Origin: Xenoacremonium recifei
Taxonomy: Eukaryota > Ascomycota > Sordariomycetes > Hypocreales > Nectriaceae
NCBI GenBank assembly: GCA_012184525.1
Contig: WOFQ01000024.1
Span: forward strand, 1 to 64,000
Length of the DNA stretch: 64,000 nt
Reading direction: 5' to 3'
Made by a program: the position numbers and the translations under genes. The notes beneath the pieces are model-generated. The model was given only the letters and a program-made list of their open reading frames with translations, was not told where the DNA came from and made no database searches. Numbering within the stretch: position 1 is the stretch's first letter; every line of letters starts with the position of its first letter. This document shows positions 1-9,676 of this stretch, piece by piece.

Positions 1-798
1 AGCCGATCGAGTGGGCTCATGTTTCTTTTGGGGGATGGCCCTCTGGTTGTGGTACGTGTGCCGGAAGGTGCTTATACCAGTATACTAATGCCTTAATATC
101 CAGGCATATATGCTTATAAGGAACCTTTCGAAAGTATCAGACCCACAATTCGTTAGGTGAAACCCTGGATAGTCGCTGGTTTTTATATGCTATAAAGTGT
201 CTATATTGGCCTTTATGCCTGGAGGCGCATGCTCTTAGTTAATGCACCACCTGACAGATTGCCTCTATTGATACCAGTGTTATGATCTTCATATTTTCTT
301 TGTCTCTTGCCCTCTCGGTTGCAGCCTCATCTGCATAAGATAAGCACATAGCAATTCGTTAATTTGAGGTGGGTCAGCTGAATGTGGCTTCTTACAATCG
401 ACTGATTTACCCGCGCTTCCGCCTTAGCCAATCCATTATGACACCGCATTCATCCTTCACCAAACCGAATAATGCGCGATGGCTGAGAATGAAATTTTGG
501 TATCTTGATCGCAAACTTGCAAAAATCACTACCTAATTCCTCCATCGCGAATTGCCATAGTTGCTTATTCAGACATCAGGCAAATCAGATTCCAGCAAAA
601 GTTCTGATAGCAACCCGCCAACCATCCATCCCAATGTAGCACAACATTGAAGAAGTGACGAACATGCTTAAACAACTTCTTCGACAGTTTTTGCGGGGAG
701 GTAATTGCGGTTAACTTAGATCAGTTGAAGCTGGGCTTATCCCAGATATCATTCCAGGGGCGCTGTGCTCTCGTCGACCGCCTTTTTGTCAGTGTCGC
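1..798. other. Left-edge intergenic stretch
   Basis: No convincing coding region, RNA gene or repeat is visible. The stretch is fairly AT-rich with frequent stops in all frames. It lies downstream of the minus-strand gene at 799-1545 and may hold its 3' end. Confidence 0.6.
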
Positions 799-1545
799 TC
801 AGATGATCGCCCAGAAAAACCTCATGAAAGGTTGGTGACTGAACCCCCGGGAATCGGCAAAGCTCCTGAGCAAGTTGTTGATGGGCTCCCACCACCTATT
901 TCTTAAGGCCTGGTGAGGATTATGGACCAGATTTGTCGTCCACATGCTTCTGACGGGCTCTTCAGGTGACGTGCCGAAGAAATTGGTCAGTTGGAACGGC
1001 AGTCCCTCCATCAGCTTTTGAAGGCGCCTTAGCATCTCCTGTTGCCGCTGGTAGACTAGGTATCGATAGCGAGTCTCCCATGCTTCTTCCTTCCACTCAA
1101 CGATGCCGTCCTGACTCTTGGTTAGGGTAGGCCAGGTAGGGACATGCTGCAGTCCGATTTGCATGGCCGTTTGGTGGCGAGAGCGCCAGAGGTTAAAACC
1201 GGTGTCCGAGTGGCTGATGTGCTTCTCGAAGAAAACGATCATAGTGTCTAGTTCCTGGAGAGTGTCCACGCGTACATAATGAGACATGCTGTCGTGGAAT
1301 GGGAGGTCAAGAAATGGACCAAACATCTCTGCGAAGTGTCTGTCCAATTCAGTCCATTCAAATGTGTTTCTTAGCAACGCGGTCTCAGCAGGGGGTAGGA
1401 GAGGGATGCTTTGGCCCGGATCAGAATCCATGACAGCTATCAGGCAGACTGAGGTCGCAATAGGGAGGAAACAGGTATGCGGACGTAAGTATCGAACTAG
1501 TTCCATCCTGTTAGCTTTAGAATATATAGGAAGAGGCGGCGTCAT
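799..1545 (-). CDS. Orphan protein with N-terminal hydrophobic segment
   Basis: This is an uninterrupted 248-residue reading frame of unrecognised function. Met14 is a possible alternative start; a hydrophobic stretch (about residues 23-40) follows it and could be a signal peptide or membrane anchor. The rest is soluble in character and rich in Trp, Arg, Phe and Gln, with a helical, charged segment near residues 150-185. There are no catalytic motifs I can name. It stands alone, with no neighbour within 900 bp. The long single frame and protein-like composition support a real gene, perhaps lineage-restricted, but an unrecognised intron cannot be excluded. Confidence 0.5.
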   Translation of the reverse strand: MTPPLPIYSKANRMELVRYLRPHTCFLPIATSVCLIAVMDSDPGQSIPLLPPAETALLRNTFEWTELDRHFAEMFGPFLDLPFHDSMSHYVRVDTLQELDTMIVFFEKHISHSDTGFNLWRSRHQTAMQIGLQHVPTWPTLTKSQDGIVEWKEEAWETRYRYLVYQRQQEMLRRLQKLMEGLPFQLTNFFGTSPEEPVRSMWTTNLVHNPHQALRNRWWEPINNLLRSFADSRGFSHQPFMRFFWAII

Positions 1546-2447
1546 TGTTATTTACTTGATAAAGAACTGAAAAGAGAGACTACCCTTCGAAGAGATTCGC
1601 TCGGATAATATATAGACTGTCAAAATGTTTTCATCCTTAGAAGAAAGTCGAAAAAAAGGACGAGCTTGCAAAACAAACAAAAAAAGATGACTTCATAGCA
1701 ACAGGAGTCGAGTAGTGAATTATCTTCGCCATGGTAACTTTCATCGGCTCCTATTGGCAGGTGCGACACAGAGTCGGTCGTGCCTTCCTCAACAACTATT
1801 AACTTTCGCACTCGCTCATTGGCCGCTTTACAATTTGAGAAGAGCGAGTGACTGCTCCCCATAACGCGCAAAAAAGAAGAAAAAAAAGAATATGGCCTTG
1901 GTGACTTTTGATGTCTATTCGAGGTTGCGTTGCAGATTGAAAACGGGCACGCATTTGCGCAGACGTCGAGTATCACCCCTTGTCGAGACACCAAAGGTCA
2001 GCTTGCATTGAACCATGCGCATATCAGGCAGCGCTTGAAGGCACTCATGGGCTCTTTGTGGAAAAAAGGACAAAGAAAGAAAAAGAAAGCCTGAACCAGT
2101 TGTCAACGATGAAGTGTGTTATTCATTCTGAAGAGACACCACCTGCTGCTTCAGTGGTTACACAAGTCGTCACTCGGTTCGGGCCTGGGCCTCGACGGTG
2201 GAATATCAAAATTTTATATTCAATGAAAAGAGAAGACCTCAGCCAATGGTATCCTATCCCATGCACCTCCTGTGTCGTCCCCCGGCCGTCGCTCAGACTA
2301 CGAGACACAATCGCAGCAGCAAGAAACCCAAGCGCCAAAACCCCGATAGCAAAAGCAAACGGCCGTTATGGCTGTGAAGCCTCGTTTCGATCCCACCGAC
2401 ACAATAATCTCCTGTCTTTCCCTTTCGTCCGTCTTGAATCTATTCCA
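1546..2447. other. Intergenic stretch, gene 1 promoter / annexin 3' flank
   Basis: This holds the upstream region of the minus-strand gene at 799-1545 and the 3' flank of the annexin. There are A-rich runs near 1868-1890 and 2075-2090. Open frames here on the plus strand extend antisense into the annexin and look like shadows. Confidence 0.5.
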
Positions 2448-3953
2448 TTATGTTTCGCCGATTGCGGCAACCATGAGCCTCTCGTAGTCGCCCGACGTCT
2501 CTCCCTTAATTCGCTTGGCCAGGCTCTTGCCGTAGCGCTGCTGGTAGGCACCCTTGACGTTGGCCAGGAAGTTCCGGTCCCAGTGGAATCGTACAACGCG
2601 AGCAACGAGGAGATGGTCCTTGGTTCCCATTCCAGCCATGGAATCCTCGAGGAGCTGAGCAGCATGCATGTACTTATCCATGGCATGGCGCAGCTGGAAT
2701 AGGAGGGCATCCTCCATGTGGCCAGAAAATTCCTGAAAAGCATCGTCAGTTTATTTTGGTTGATGACTTTTGCAAGACTGAGACTTACGCTCTTGATAAC
2801 CTTCTCGAGATCCCGGTTGAACTTCTCCCTGTACTTGTGCGCGATTGCACGGATCTGGTTGTCGTTCCTCTGGCTCAGGATGCTGCACACAAGGATCTCA
2901 TCGGTGCCCATTTTGCCCTCGGTGGCCTTGTAGATCTGCATCACGTCGTCGTCCACCTGCTGGGGAATCACTGGGGCAGAGTCCTCAGCCCTCTTGGCAC
3001 TCAATACAATCATGAAATGCCTTTCTGTCTTCATGCTCAGATCACCCCTGACCATGCTCTCGAGGCTTGTCCGGAAAGTGCGCTGATACATGCTCTTGAT
3101 AGCCTGAATGTCGGCGTTTGATCTTCCAAGAAGAATATCGTTGAGGACTAGCTCCTTGGTTCCAGGGCCAGACATAGCCTCGTACAGGTTGAAGCAGTCC
3201 GCGAGCAGAGGACCGCGGGCCATTTGGACCAACCCCTTCTCAAACCACCCGCTGGTCTCGCTCTCCAGGTCCTTGATGAGGTTGCGGCGGTGGTTCCTTT
3301 CGTAAGCGCCCCGGATGAGTTCCACCTGGTAAGGGTCCTTGTCGGCCAATGCCCGAATCAACATCTTCTCGTCAGTCCCGAAGCCTTTCATGGCCTTGCG
3401 CAGTGCCTCAGCATCTGGCTCGGGGTTCCAGTTGATAATTTGGGGTGGACCGTACCCAGCTGAAGCTGGCGTTGGTGGCCCGGCGGGCGGCGCACCATAC
3501 TGTTGCGGTGGTGGCGCTCCATAGCCCTGCTGAGGAGGATACTGGCCGTACTGGCCGCCCTGGGGCGGGTAAGGCTGCTGTGGCGGAGGAGCGCCGTATT
3601 GTCCCGGAGGAGGACCAGGAGGACCCCCGTATTGTTGAGGAGGGGGAGGCTGTTGGTAGCCGCCGTAGGGAGGACCGCCCTGGGGAGGGTACGGGGAGTG
3701 CGACTGAGGAGGATACTGGCCGGGCGGCGGCTGTTGATAGCCCTGGCCTTGGGGAGGATATTGACCCGGCGGAGGATATTGGCCCTGAGGAGGGGGATAT
3801 TGACCCTGGGGAGGCGGATACTGCTGCCCGTAACCCTGAGGCGGCTCTGCGCAATTTGTTAGCGATTCACATTCGCAAAGTCTCGTACGGCTCCGATCAG
3901 GCGCGGGGCAGCGACTCACGGCCGTAGGGTGGGCCGTATCCTGGGTAGGACAT
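2448..3953 (-). CDS. Annexin with Pro/Gln/Tyr-rich N-terminal tail
   Basis: Annexins bind acidic phospholipids in a calcium-dependent way and act in membrane organisation and trafficking. The coding sequence has three exons, 3953-3920, 3846-2789 and 2732-2448, giving 458 residues. The introns have GTGAGT and GTAAGT donors and the joins stay in frame. The first exon encodes only eleven residues plus one base. Residues 1 to about 145 are low-complexity PPGQYPPQ-type repeats. The core starts near residue 152 and has four annexin repeats, each with the GxGT loop: KGFGTDE (about 164), SGPGTKE, GKMGTDE and AGMGTKD. The acidic residue about 38 positions after the first loop is present, so repeat 1 looks able to bind calcium. 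The family is certain; a link to the fungal AnxC-type group is inferred from the long Pro/Tyr-rich tail. Confidence 0.95.
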
Positions 3954-5297
3954 CTTTTTGCGGCTGTTTCAAGGGGAGATGGGGAGCTCTTGAGATAGAT
4001 GGATGGATGGATGGATGATGCTAAAAGCTCTTTGAGAGACGGACAGCTGTAGCAAAAGATGGGATGTTGGAGCTACGTGACGAGGTGTGGCGCGAGGACG
4101 ACGGATTTCTTTTAAGCAGCTGCCAAGCAGGCCAACAAGGCAGGCTCCAATCCCCCGCGATGACTGATAGAAGTGGCCATCGCAAGGACTCGGCTGTGGC
4201 TGAGCTTCCAGCCCATTGGGTTTGGTTCACGTCATTAGGCCGATCAGCTGCCACAACGCTGCAGACCGTTGCGTACTCTTGGGCAACTTGTGGCGCAGCC
4301 CAGCGACTTGCCGGGACCCTGCTCGGGCGGGATGACGCGACGAACATTTACAGCAGAATTCAGGTACAAGAGCTTCAATAGTGGCGCATATGGCCAGCAG
4401 CCCTGACTTTTGGAATCTGACAGCGTCAAAGCCCTGGGGCTCAGTTGGCGACCTGGGATTCCTCATGATCGGACCAGCTGGCGAGGGGCACTGCGGGGGC
4501 ACAGGCCGGGCTTTGTACTGTCAGTGTCCGGTAGCTTAGCGTGCCCCTCAGTGGAGGCCGTCCAGGGGAAGCTCCTCACCAGCCACCTTCAGCTAGACGA
4601 GCCTTGCCTTAAGCGGCGTCGCACCGCCACGCCAGGTTACGCAGGCTAACAGGACACAACGGCTCGGCTTGAGGTGCCGCAAGTTGCAAAAAAAGTGCAG
4701 AGGCAAAGCAGGATACGCGGCAGATAGATGAATATCGGAAACTATCTTGCAAGGTTGCATTGCATTGCATCCCGAAAAAGCATCTCACTGCCGATAGCCC
4801 GAGCTTCAGCTGTGATTGTTGCTGCAAACGAGAGGCAGGGCGGTCCCTTAATGTGTGGCTGACCAATCACAGCGGCCGGAGCCTGAAATTTCGGGTGGCT
4901 GGTGAGCCGGCCCCTGCCTTAGCCCGTTCCCCCCACCAACGAATTGCGACGCCTTCACCTGATTCTAGGCCACTCACAACACGCCAACCACCAGCAATTG
5001 CAGGCTCACCAGCCATCCGAATTGCAGCCCTTCAAAGCCGTTAAAACTCCTGCGCAGGTTCGTATTTCTCCATTGTTTTCCTCTCCAACGCATACTACCT
5101 CGTAATGAGAAACTACATCTGTCGATCATCCTTCACCTCGTCTGTGATTCAGTCATCTCTTCTTTGATCGTCAAGCACCAGTATTCACATACACATCACC
5201 GTCAGCTGCAGCTTCTGTCATTCTTCAGAAGCATTGCACTGCACGCTACGAACCACCTCCCACCCTCCCTTGAGGAAGAAGTCTTCGGGTTGTCGAG
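3954..5297. promoter_or_regulatory. Divergent intergenic region between annexin and secreted Ser/Thr-rich gene
   Basis: A 1.3-kb stretch separates two divergent genes and should hold both promoters. It contains the GATG microsatellite at 3998-4017 next to the annexin start and C/T-rich leader sequence (about 5050-5290) before the plus-strand gene. Several short open frames occur, but none has protein-like composition or a splice partner. Confidence 0.5.
3998..4017. repeat. GATG microsatellite, five units
   Basis: Five perfect GATG units lie in the 5' leader of the annexin gene, about 45 bp upstream of its ATG. Such a repeat may vary in length between strains. Confidence 0.9.
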
Positions 5298-6371
5298 ATG
5301 CGCCTGTCAACCTCACTGACCCTCGCCCTCGGCGCATCCTACGCCGCCGCCCTCGTTGTCCCCCGACACAGAGTTGTTCGTCGGGATCCCTCAGAACCGT
5401 CATATTCAGTTGTACCTTTAGAACCCAGTGCAAGTCCCAACTCAGGTTCTGGCAGCAGTGGCGGCAGTGGAAGTAGTAGTGGAAGCGGCAGTGACAATGG
5501 CGATGAGACCGTGACCGTTGTTCGCACGGTCGTCAAGACGGAGGAGAACCCCGTCACGCACACGGTCACCGAGACTGGATCTGTCGAAACTGTCACAGAA
5601 TCACCAAAGACCGTGACTAGAGATGTGCCAACGACCATCTCGATCGTCGACATCAACCAACCTGTCACCCAGACCGTTACTGTCGTTCCTGAGCCGACAT
5701 CATCGACCTCGACAACTACAACTACAACCCAGCAGGTTGCATCAGAGCCTGCGCCGTCTTCCGAGTCGCTGCCCGCAACAACTCCAACTCGAAGCTCGAG
5801 CTCGACGTCAACGTCGACCACTCAATCGACCACTACCACTATCCCAGTCACCTCGAGTGTGTCTGTGTCAACGACAACCACTCCTGAGCCAACAACAACG
5901 ACGAGTACTACAACACAGTCCATCGAAGCGACGTCAATCGAGAGCTCTACTTCGCCCTCCTCGACTTCTGCCAAGAGCACGACAGTACACTCAACTGAAG
6001 TTGTGGTTCCTCCCTCTAGCACAAACTCCACCATATCTACCTCTTGCACATCAACATCGTTGACTACGTCTTCGGAGACCACGCTCTCGACCGTCACCAC
6101 AACTATCCTTGTCCCTGCAGAGACACCGACCTCAACTACATCGACGACGGTGGTTCCAGCATTTGCACCTCCACCTCCCGCCCAGACCAACAGTACCTCT
6201 ACCACCATCGTGGTGCAGTCTACCACTACCCCATCCTCGCTCACCACTATTACGGTTATCCCTGAACCTCTCACCTCGACGTTATCTACCTCACACACAT
6301 ATGATAACGGCATGTGGCATACTACATACCCACCATGGAACAGCACCAATGTCTACCGCGCTCGCATATGA
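5298..6371 (+). CDS. Secreted Ser/Thr-rich mucin-like protein
   Basis: This intronless gene encodes 357 residues. Residues 1-19 form a clear signal peptide, followed by a dibasic RR at 28-29 that fits Kex2 processing. A Gly/Ser/Asp linker follows (about 47-72). After that there is a long Thr/Ser/Pro/Val-rich body with recurring TVT, TTT and SSTS runs that would be heavily O-mannosylated. The C-terminus (TYPPWNSTNVYRARI) is not hydrophobic, so no GPI signal is visible and the protein is probably secreted or wall-associated by other means. Proteins of this composition occur at fungal cell surfaces, but there is no enzymatic domain and no family I can name. The start is the first ATG of the frame and begins the signal peptide. 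Confidence 0.8.
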   Translation: MRLSTSLTLALGASYAAALVVPRHRVVRRDPSEPSYSVVPLEPSASPNSGSGSSGGSGSSSGSGSDNGDETVTVVRTVVKTEENPVTHTVTETGSVETVTESPKTVTRDVPTTISIVDINQPVTQTVTVVPEPTSSTSTTTTTTQQVASEPAPSSESLPATTPTRSSSSTSTSTTQSTTTTIPVTSSVSVSTTTTPEPTTTTSTTTQSIEATSIESSTSPSSTSAKSTTVHSTEVVVPPSSTNSTISTSCTSTSLTTSSETTLSTVTTTILVPAETPTSTTSTTVVPAFAPPPPAQTNSTSTTIVVQSTTTPSSLTTITVIPEPLTSTLSTSHTYDNGMWHTTYPPWNSTNVYRARI

Positions 6372-7240
6372 CCACCATCACCTTCTAGATTGTATTATGA
6401 TTTCCATGAAAGATGAGCTAAGAAGCGATTTTGTTTTATTAGGAGTTGGCAAGGGAAAATAGGGCATTCACGGAGCAAATACGGTTGCATAGGCACCAAG
6501 ACATAGCTAGCGTCTTTGAGGTATCAGCCTCTTGTTCTCTTTGTAAGATACCATCTACGACGAAACTTTTAGATAGACCACAGGAAGCAAACATGCGGCC
6601 ACGCGGACCAAGCGCTGGAGACGCGTGTCAGGGGAAAGTAATGAATAATTTTGATAATCAATACGTTCATCAATGTCCGTTCTTGAAAACCCCTGTTCGT
6701 GAATAAAGAAAGACCCCGCCGGCACCAGTCCCGTGAACCATGCAAGTGGCTTCCCGCTTGCACCATGAATAAGAATGTGGAAATTGGATTGAACGGTGAC
6801 GAACCAAATCTGAGAACCAATTCATGACCAGAGGTGGCTTGTTGAAGAAGTTCGCCTCCGACGATGTTATGTCTCTTGCCGAAACAACACTAAGAAAGGT
6901 GTAGACAAAGGCATGAAATGAGAAGGAGAAATGGCGGCTACAATACAAAGATTGCGAATTAACACTGACGTCTATAAGAATGATGTTGTATCGCGCTGAC
7001 AGAACTTCGATCCTTCTGAAGCAACTGCCTTCTCAAGTGTCTTGGTTTTTTATCATCGGCCTGGTCGTACGTTGATCGTATAATCCGCCACCAGCATTCT
7101 GCCTTGCGACCAAGCTTCGCCAATTGTCTCTACGATATTTTGTCCGTACCTACGTAAGTAGCAGCCCCCATCTATAGGTTTCAGCTTCTAATGAACTCGC
7201 AGGTACCTTTCCTTTACTACAACCAACATCGGGCTGTATC
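6372..7240. other. Intergenic stretch
   Basis: There are no supported genes. Short open frames on both strands lack protein-like composition. It contains the 3' end of the Ser/Thr-rich gene and the promoter of the small membrane protein at 7241. Confidence 0.5.
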
Positions 7241-7495
7241 ATGGACTTCCAATTCGGGCCTGGGGGCCTCCCCAATAGCACGGTTATCACCGTCTCGGAA
7301 GAACAAGCAGGGAAATCAACCCTCATTGTGGTTCTCATCTTCGTCCCGATCGTGGTACTGGTTGTGCTGGTTCTGGTTATCGTCCTGATTTACCGGAAGA
7401 GCCAAGAAGCTGCACGCGAACGACAAGAACGCCGGGTGAAGGCACCTTTTGCGGACATGCGGGTGCCAGATTCCAGGAATACGGAATCTGTTTGA
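7241..7495 (+). CDS. Small single-pass membrane protein
   Basis: An 84-residue frame encodes a protein with one strongly hydrophobic helix, about residues 28-50, made almost entirely of Val, Leu and Ile. It is followed by a basic, charged tail (YRKSQEAARERQERR) and preceded by a short polar N-terminus with an NST glycosylation sequon. The positive-inside rule places the tail in the cytosol. The arrangement suggests a small bitopic protein of the plasma membrane or endomembranes. I do not recognise a family. The very regular helix followed by a basic stop-transfer stretch makes a chance open frame unlikely, but its short length keeps confidence moderate. Confidence 0.55.
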   Translation: MDFQFGPGGLPNSTVITVSEEQAGKSTLIVVLIFVPIVVLVVLVLVIVLIYRKSQEAARERQERRVKAPFADMRVPDSRNTESV

Positions 7496-8547
7496 TTCCC
7501 AGGTGGAAATGGGGTGAAGGGAACGAGAGAGGGAAAACCTTGGGTTTTTACTGTTCACGACTTCCAAGTTGATCTCGATCTTCTGGTGGTTCATACACTT
7601 AGGCGCTTTGGTCGCCCGTAGCAAATTTAATGGTCTTTTGAACCCAATTACCTACTGCTCTCATCTTCTTCATAAGCATCCTACCCACAGGAAATCATCA
7701 CATACGACCACATCTACTTGTCAAATCAGGATCCCGTCCGATCTCCACCGATAACCAAGTAAGAGTTGGATTAGTAGTCAGGTCGGTGACGACTGGCGAA
7801 TCCCCAATGTTGTATGTCCTTTTTTTTTGATCCTTTTTTGCTTTTCTTAGCTAGCTAGACAATGAAGCCTGCTGTTGAGTCACGATTGACGGGACGTAGT
7901 GTAACTGCCCCGTTGGTCTTGGTCTCCCTCCACAACGCCAACTCTTACAGATTCTGGCCCTGAGATTTATACCCAATCGGCAGCATAGCCATCATAATCA
8001 GCGCCCGTCGCTTATGCCCGATCCGAGCCTTACTTCTGACAGGCTGCAAGGTACCTGAATTTAGGTTCTACCTGAAGGCTCGTCGTCCAATCGCCAGCTT
8101 TCCACCGCCTCCCGCATCTCGCCGTTGACCCTACATCACATCCCACCTTCGGCACACAAATAACAGCCCAAAATCCCCCACAAAATCATGCAGTGCGATG
8201 GACTGGGTGCCAGCATCACAATCTCACCACCATCGTCGATGGATCCAGCTGCTCCAATAGGGCATTTCCACGTCCAGGCTCTGCTCCACCACTGGGCACC
8301 AACATGAATTCACTCACAGGGGTATGGCACGAGGCGGTATGGCACGGGGAAGGGGACGATGTATTTAAATTGCAAGTGCCGGGGAACAAAGACCAGAAAG
8401 GCTTTGTCTTGTCGGTACTTGAGATTTTCGCGAAGAAAAAGTGTATTGATCTACCTTCCGGCACCCAGTCCGATCTCTCCACATATCCGGATCCGATCCC
8501 GGTCTCCACATCTCCGGACTCTCTTTGCGTACCCCTGAGCTATCATC
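7496..8547. other. Intergenic stretch with short direct duplication
   Basis: This separates two small plus-strand genes. An 11-bp sequence GGTATGGCACG is duplicated at 8321-8331 and 8336-8346, about 200 bp before the start at 8548, which could be a tandem regulatory site. A T-run lies near 7820. No gene is supported. Confidence 0.4.
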
Positions 8548-8982
8548 ATGGCCTTCACAAACTTCCTTCTACGACCATCAACGACCATATGCCTCCTCAT
8601 GTTGGCATTTGCCGTCCAAGCATCGGCGTCAGCATCAACAACCCTTACGGCCCCGCAAAGCATCAAACCCGCGCTCCTCCGCCGCACAGAAACCGTCGGC
8701 TCGTCCTGCGACACCGAGGGCGAGTGGAACTGTATGACGGACTCGTTCCAGCGCTGTGCCAGTGGACGATGGAGCGCTGAGATGCAGTGCGCCGCGGGGA
8801 CGATCTGCACACCAAGCGGGCTGACCGAGGTTTTCCGGATCGAGTACTCCGACAGCAGCGACAATGGCCAGGCGCCAAGCGGGAGTGGCTCGAGTTCGGC
8901 ACTGAAAGGAGGGGTCAGTCGGGGGTTAGCGGAGGTTGTGGTTGGACTTTGGGCTCTAGCTCTGGGCGGAGTGATTTGGTGA
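8548..8982 (+). CDS. Putative GPI-anchored cell-wall protein with CBM19-like cysteine pattern
   Basis: The frame encodes 144 residues. Residues 1 to about 28 form a signal peptide ending in an Ala/Ser-rich cleavage region. The middle (about 51-93) has five cysteines in the arrangement C-x7-C, FQRCASGRW, then CAAGTIC. This resembles chitin-binding module family 19, in which C, FxxC, GxW and CxxGTxC are conserved. A Ser/Gly-rich linker follows (about 103-118). The C-terminus is hydrophobic (VVVGLWALALGGVIW), consistent with a GPI-attachment signal. The likely role is a small cell-surface protein, possibly chitin-associated. CBM19 membership is inferred from the pattern alone, and the final cysteine of the family is not seen. 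There are no introns. Confidence 0.7.
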   Translation: MAFTNFLLRPSTTICLLMLAFAVQASASASTTLTAPQSIKPALLRRTETVGSSCDTEGEWNCMTDSFQRCASGRWSAEMQCAAGTICTPSGLTEVFRIEYSDSSDNGQAPSGSGSSSALKGGVSRGLAEVVVGLWALALGGVIW

Positions 8983-9676
8983 GCATGGAGTTTCAAAAGA
9001 AATTGGAGTTTTTGTTACGGAAATACGGGTGCATTGAAAGAAAAGGGGAATCATTGGCATTCCTGGAACTTGGCTAAGGACACAGATATGGATTTATTAA
9101 AACGAGCATATATGTTATGAAGTTCTCATCGCTCTTCTATTCAACATGTCTGAAAGACAAACCTGACTTTGCTAAAAGCAGTACCGATATGAACTACATA
9201 CTTGTACAGGCTATTAACGGAGCTTCCACCTGAAAGAAGAGAGCATTATACCACCCATGGCCATAGACCCAAGAAAATACTACGCATTGTCCATGAATAC
9301 GAACCCTTACTCCGCCAGAATAATCCCCTCAATCACGCAAAGGGATCGTGCCAAGACCTCTATATATCCAGCCAATAGAAGATTGCATGGACGATACAAC
9401 CATAAATTAAAGCTTTCTTCGGCCTCGGTGCTGTATCCGGCGCAATGCCGCTACACCACAGTTGTCGGTGATGAAAGGGGTCGTGCCGATCCACCGGCTT
9501 CTCCGCAGGCTCCGGGTCCATTTCTCCTCCAATCCGCGTCGGCCAATGCGCCGAAAGAGGATATACGTACACATAGCAGCCGAATACTCCGTAACTATAC
9601 TAATGGTGGGAGATCCCTTTTTCGAGTTATGTTCTGTCCTTCTATTCCTCGTTTGTCTGTCTAGTAACTTCTCACC
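8983..9676. other. Intergenic stretch upstream of the PL4 lyase
   Basis: This contains the promoter of the lyase at 9677. Open frames here run across the lyase start in another phase and have no domain content. A pyrimidine-rich leader (about 9635-9670) precedes the start. Confidence 0.5.

Noticed and set aside
1980..2702. 240-codon plus-strand frame across the annexin 3' end
   Set aside because: Antisense to the last annexin exon, with no start context or domain.
5339..6349. Open frames on the minus strand inside the Ser/Thr-rich gene
   Set aside because: Reverse complement of ACN/TCN repeats gives Val/Gly/Asp-rich frames without stops; no independent support.
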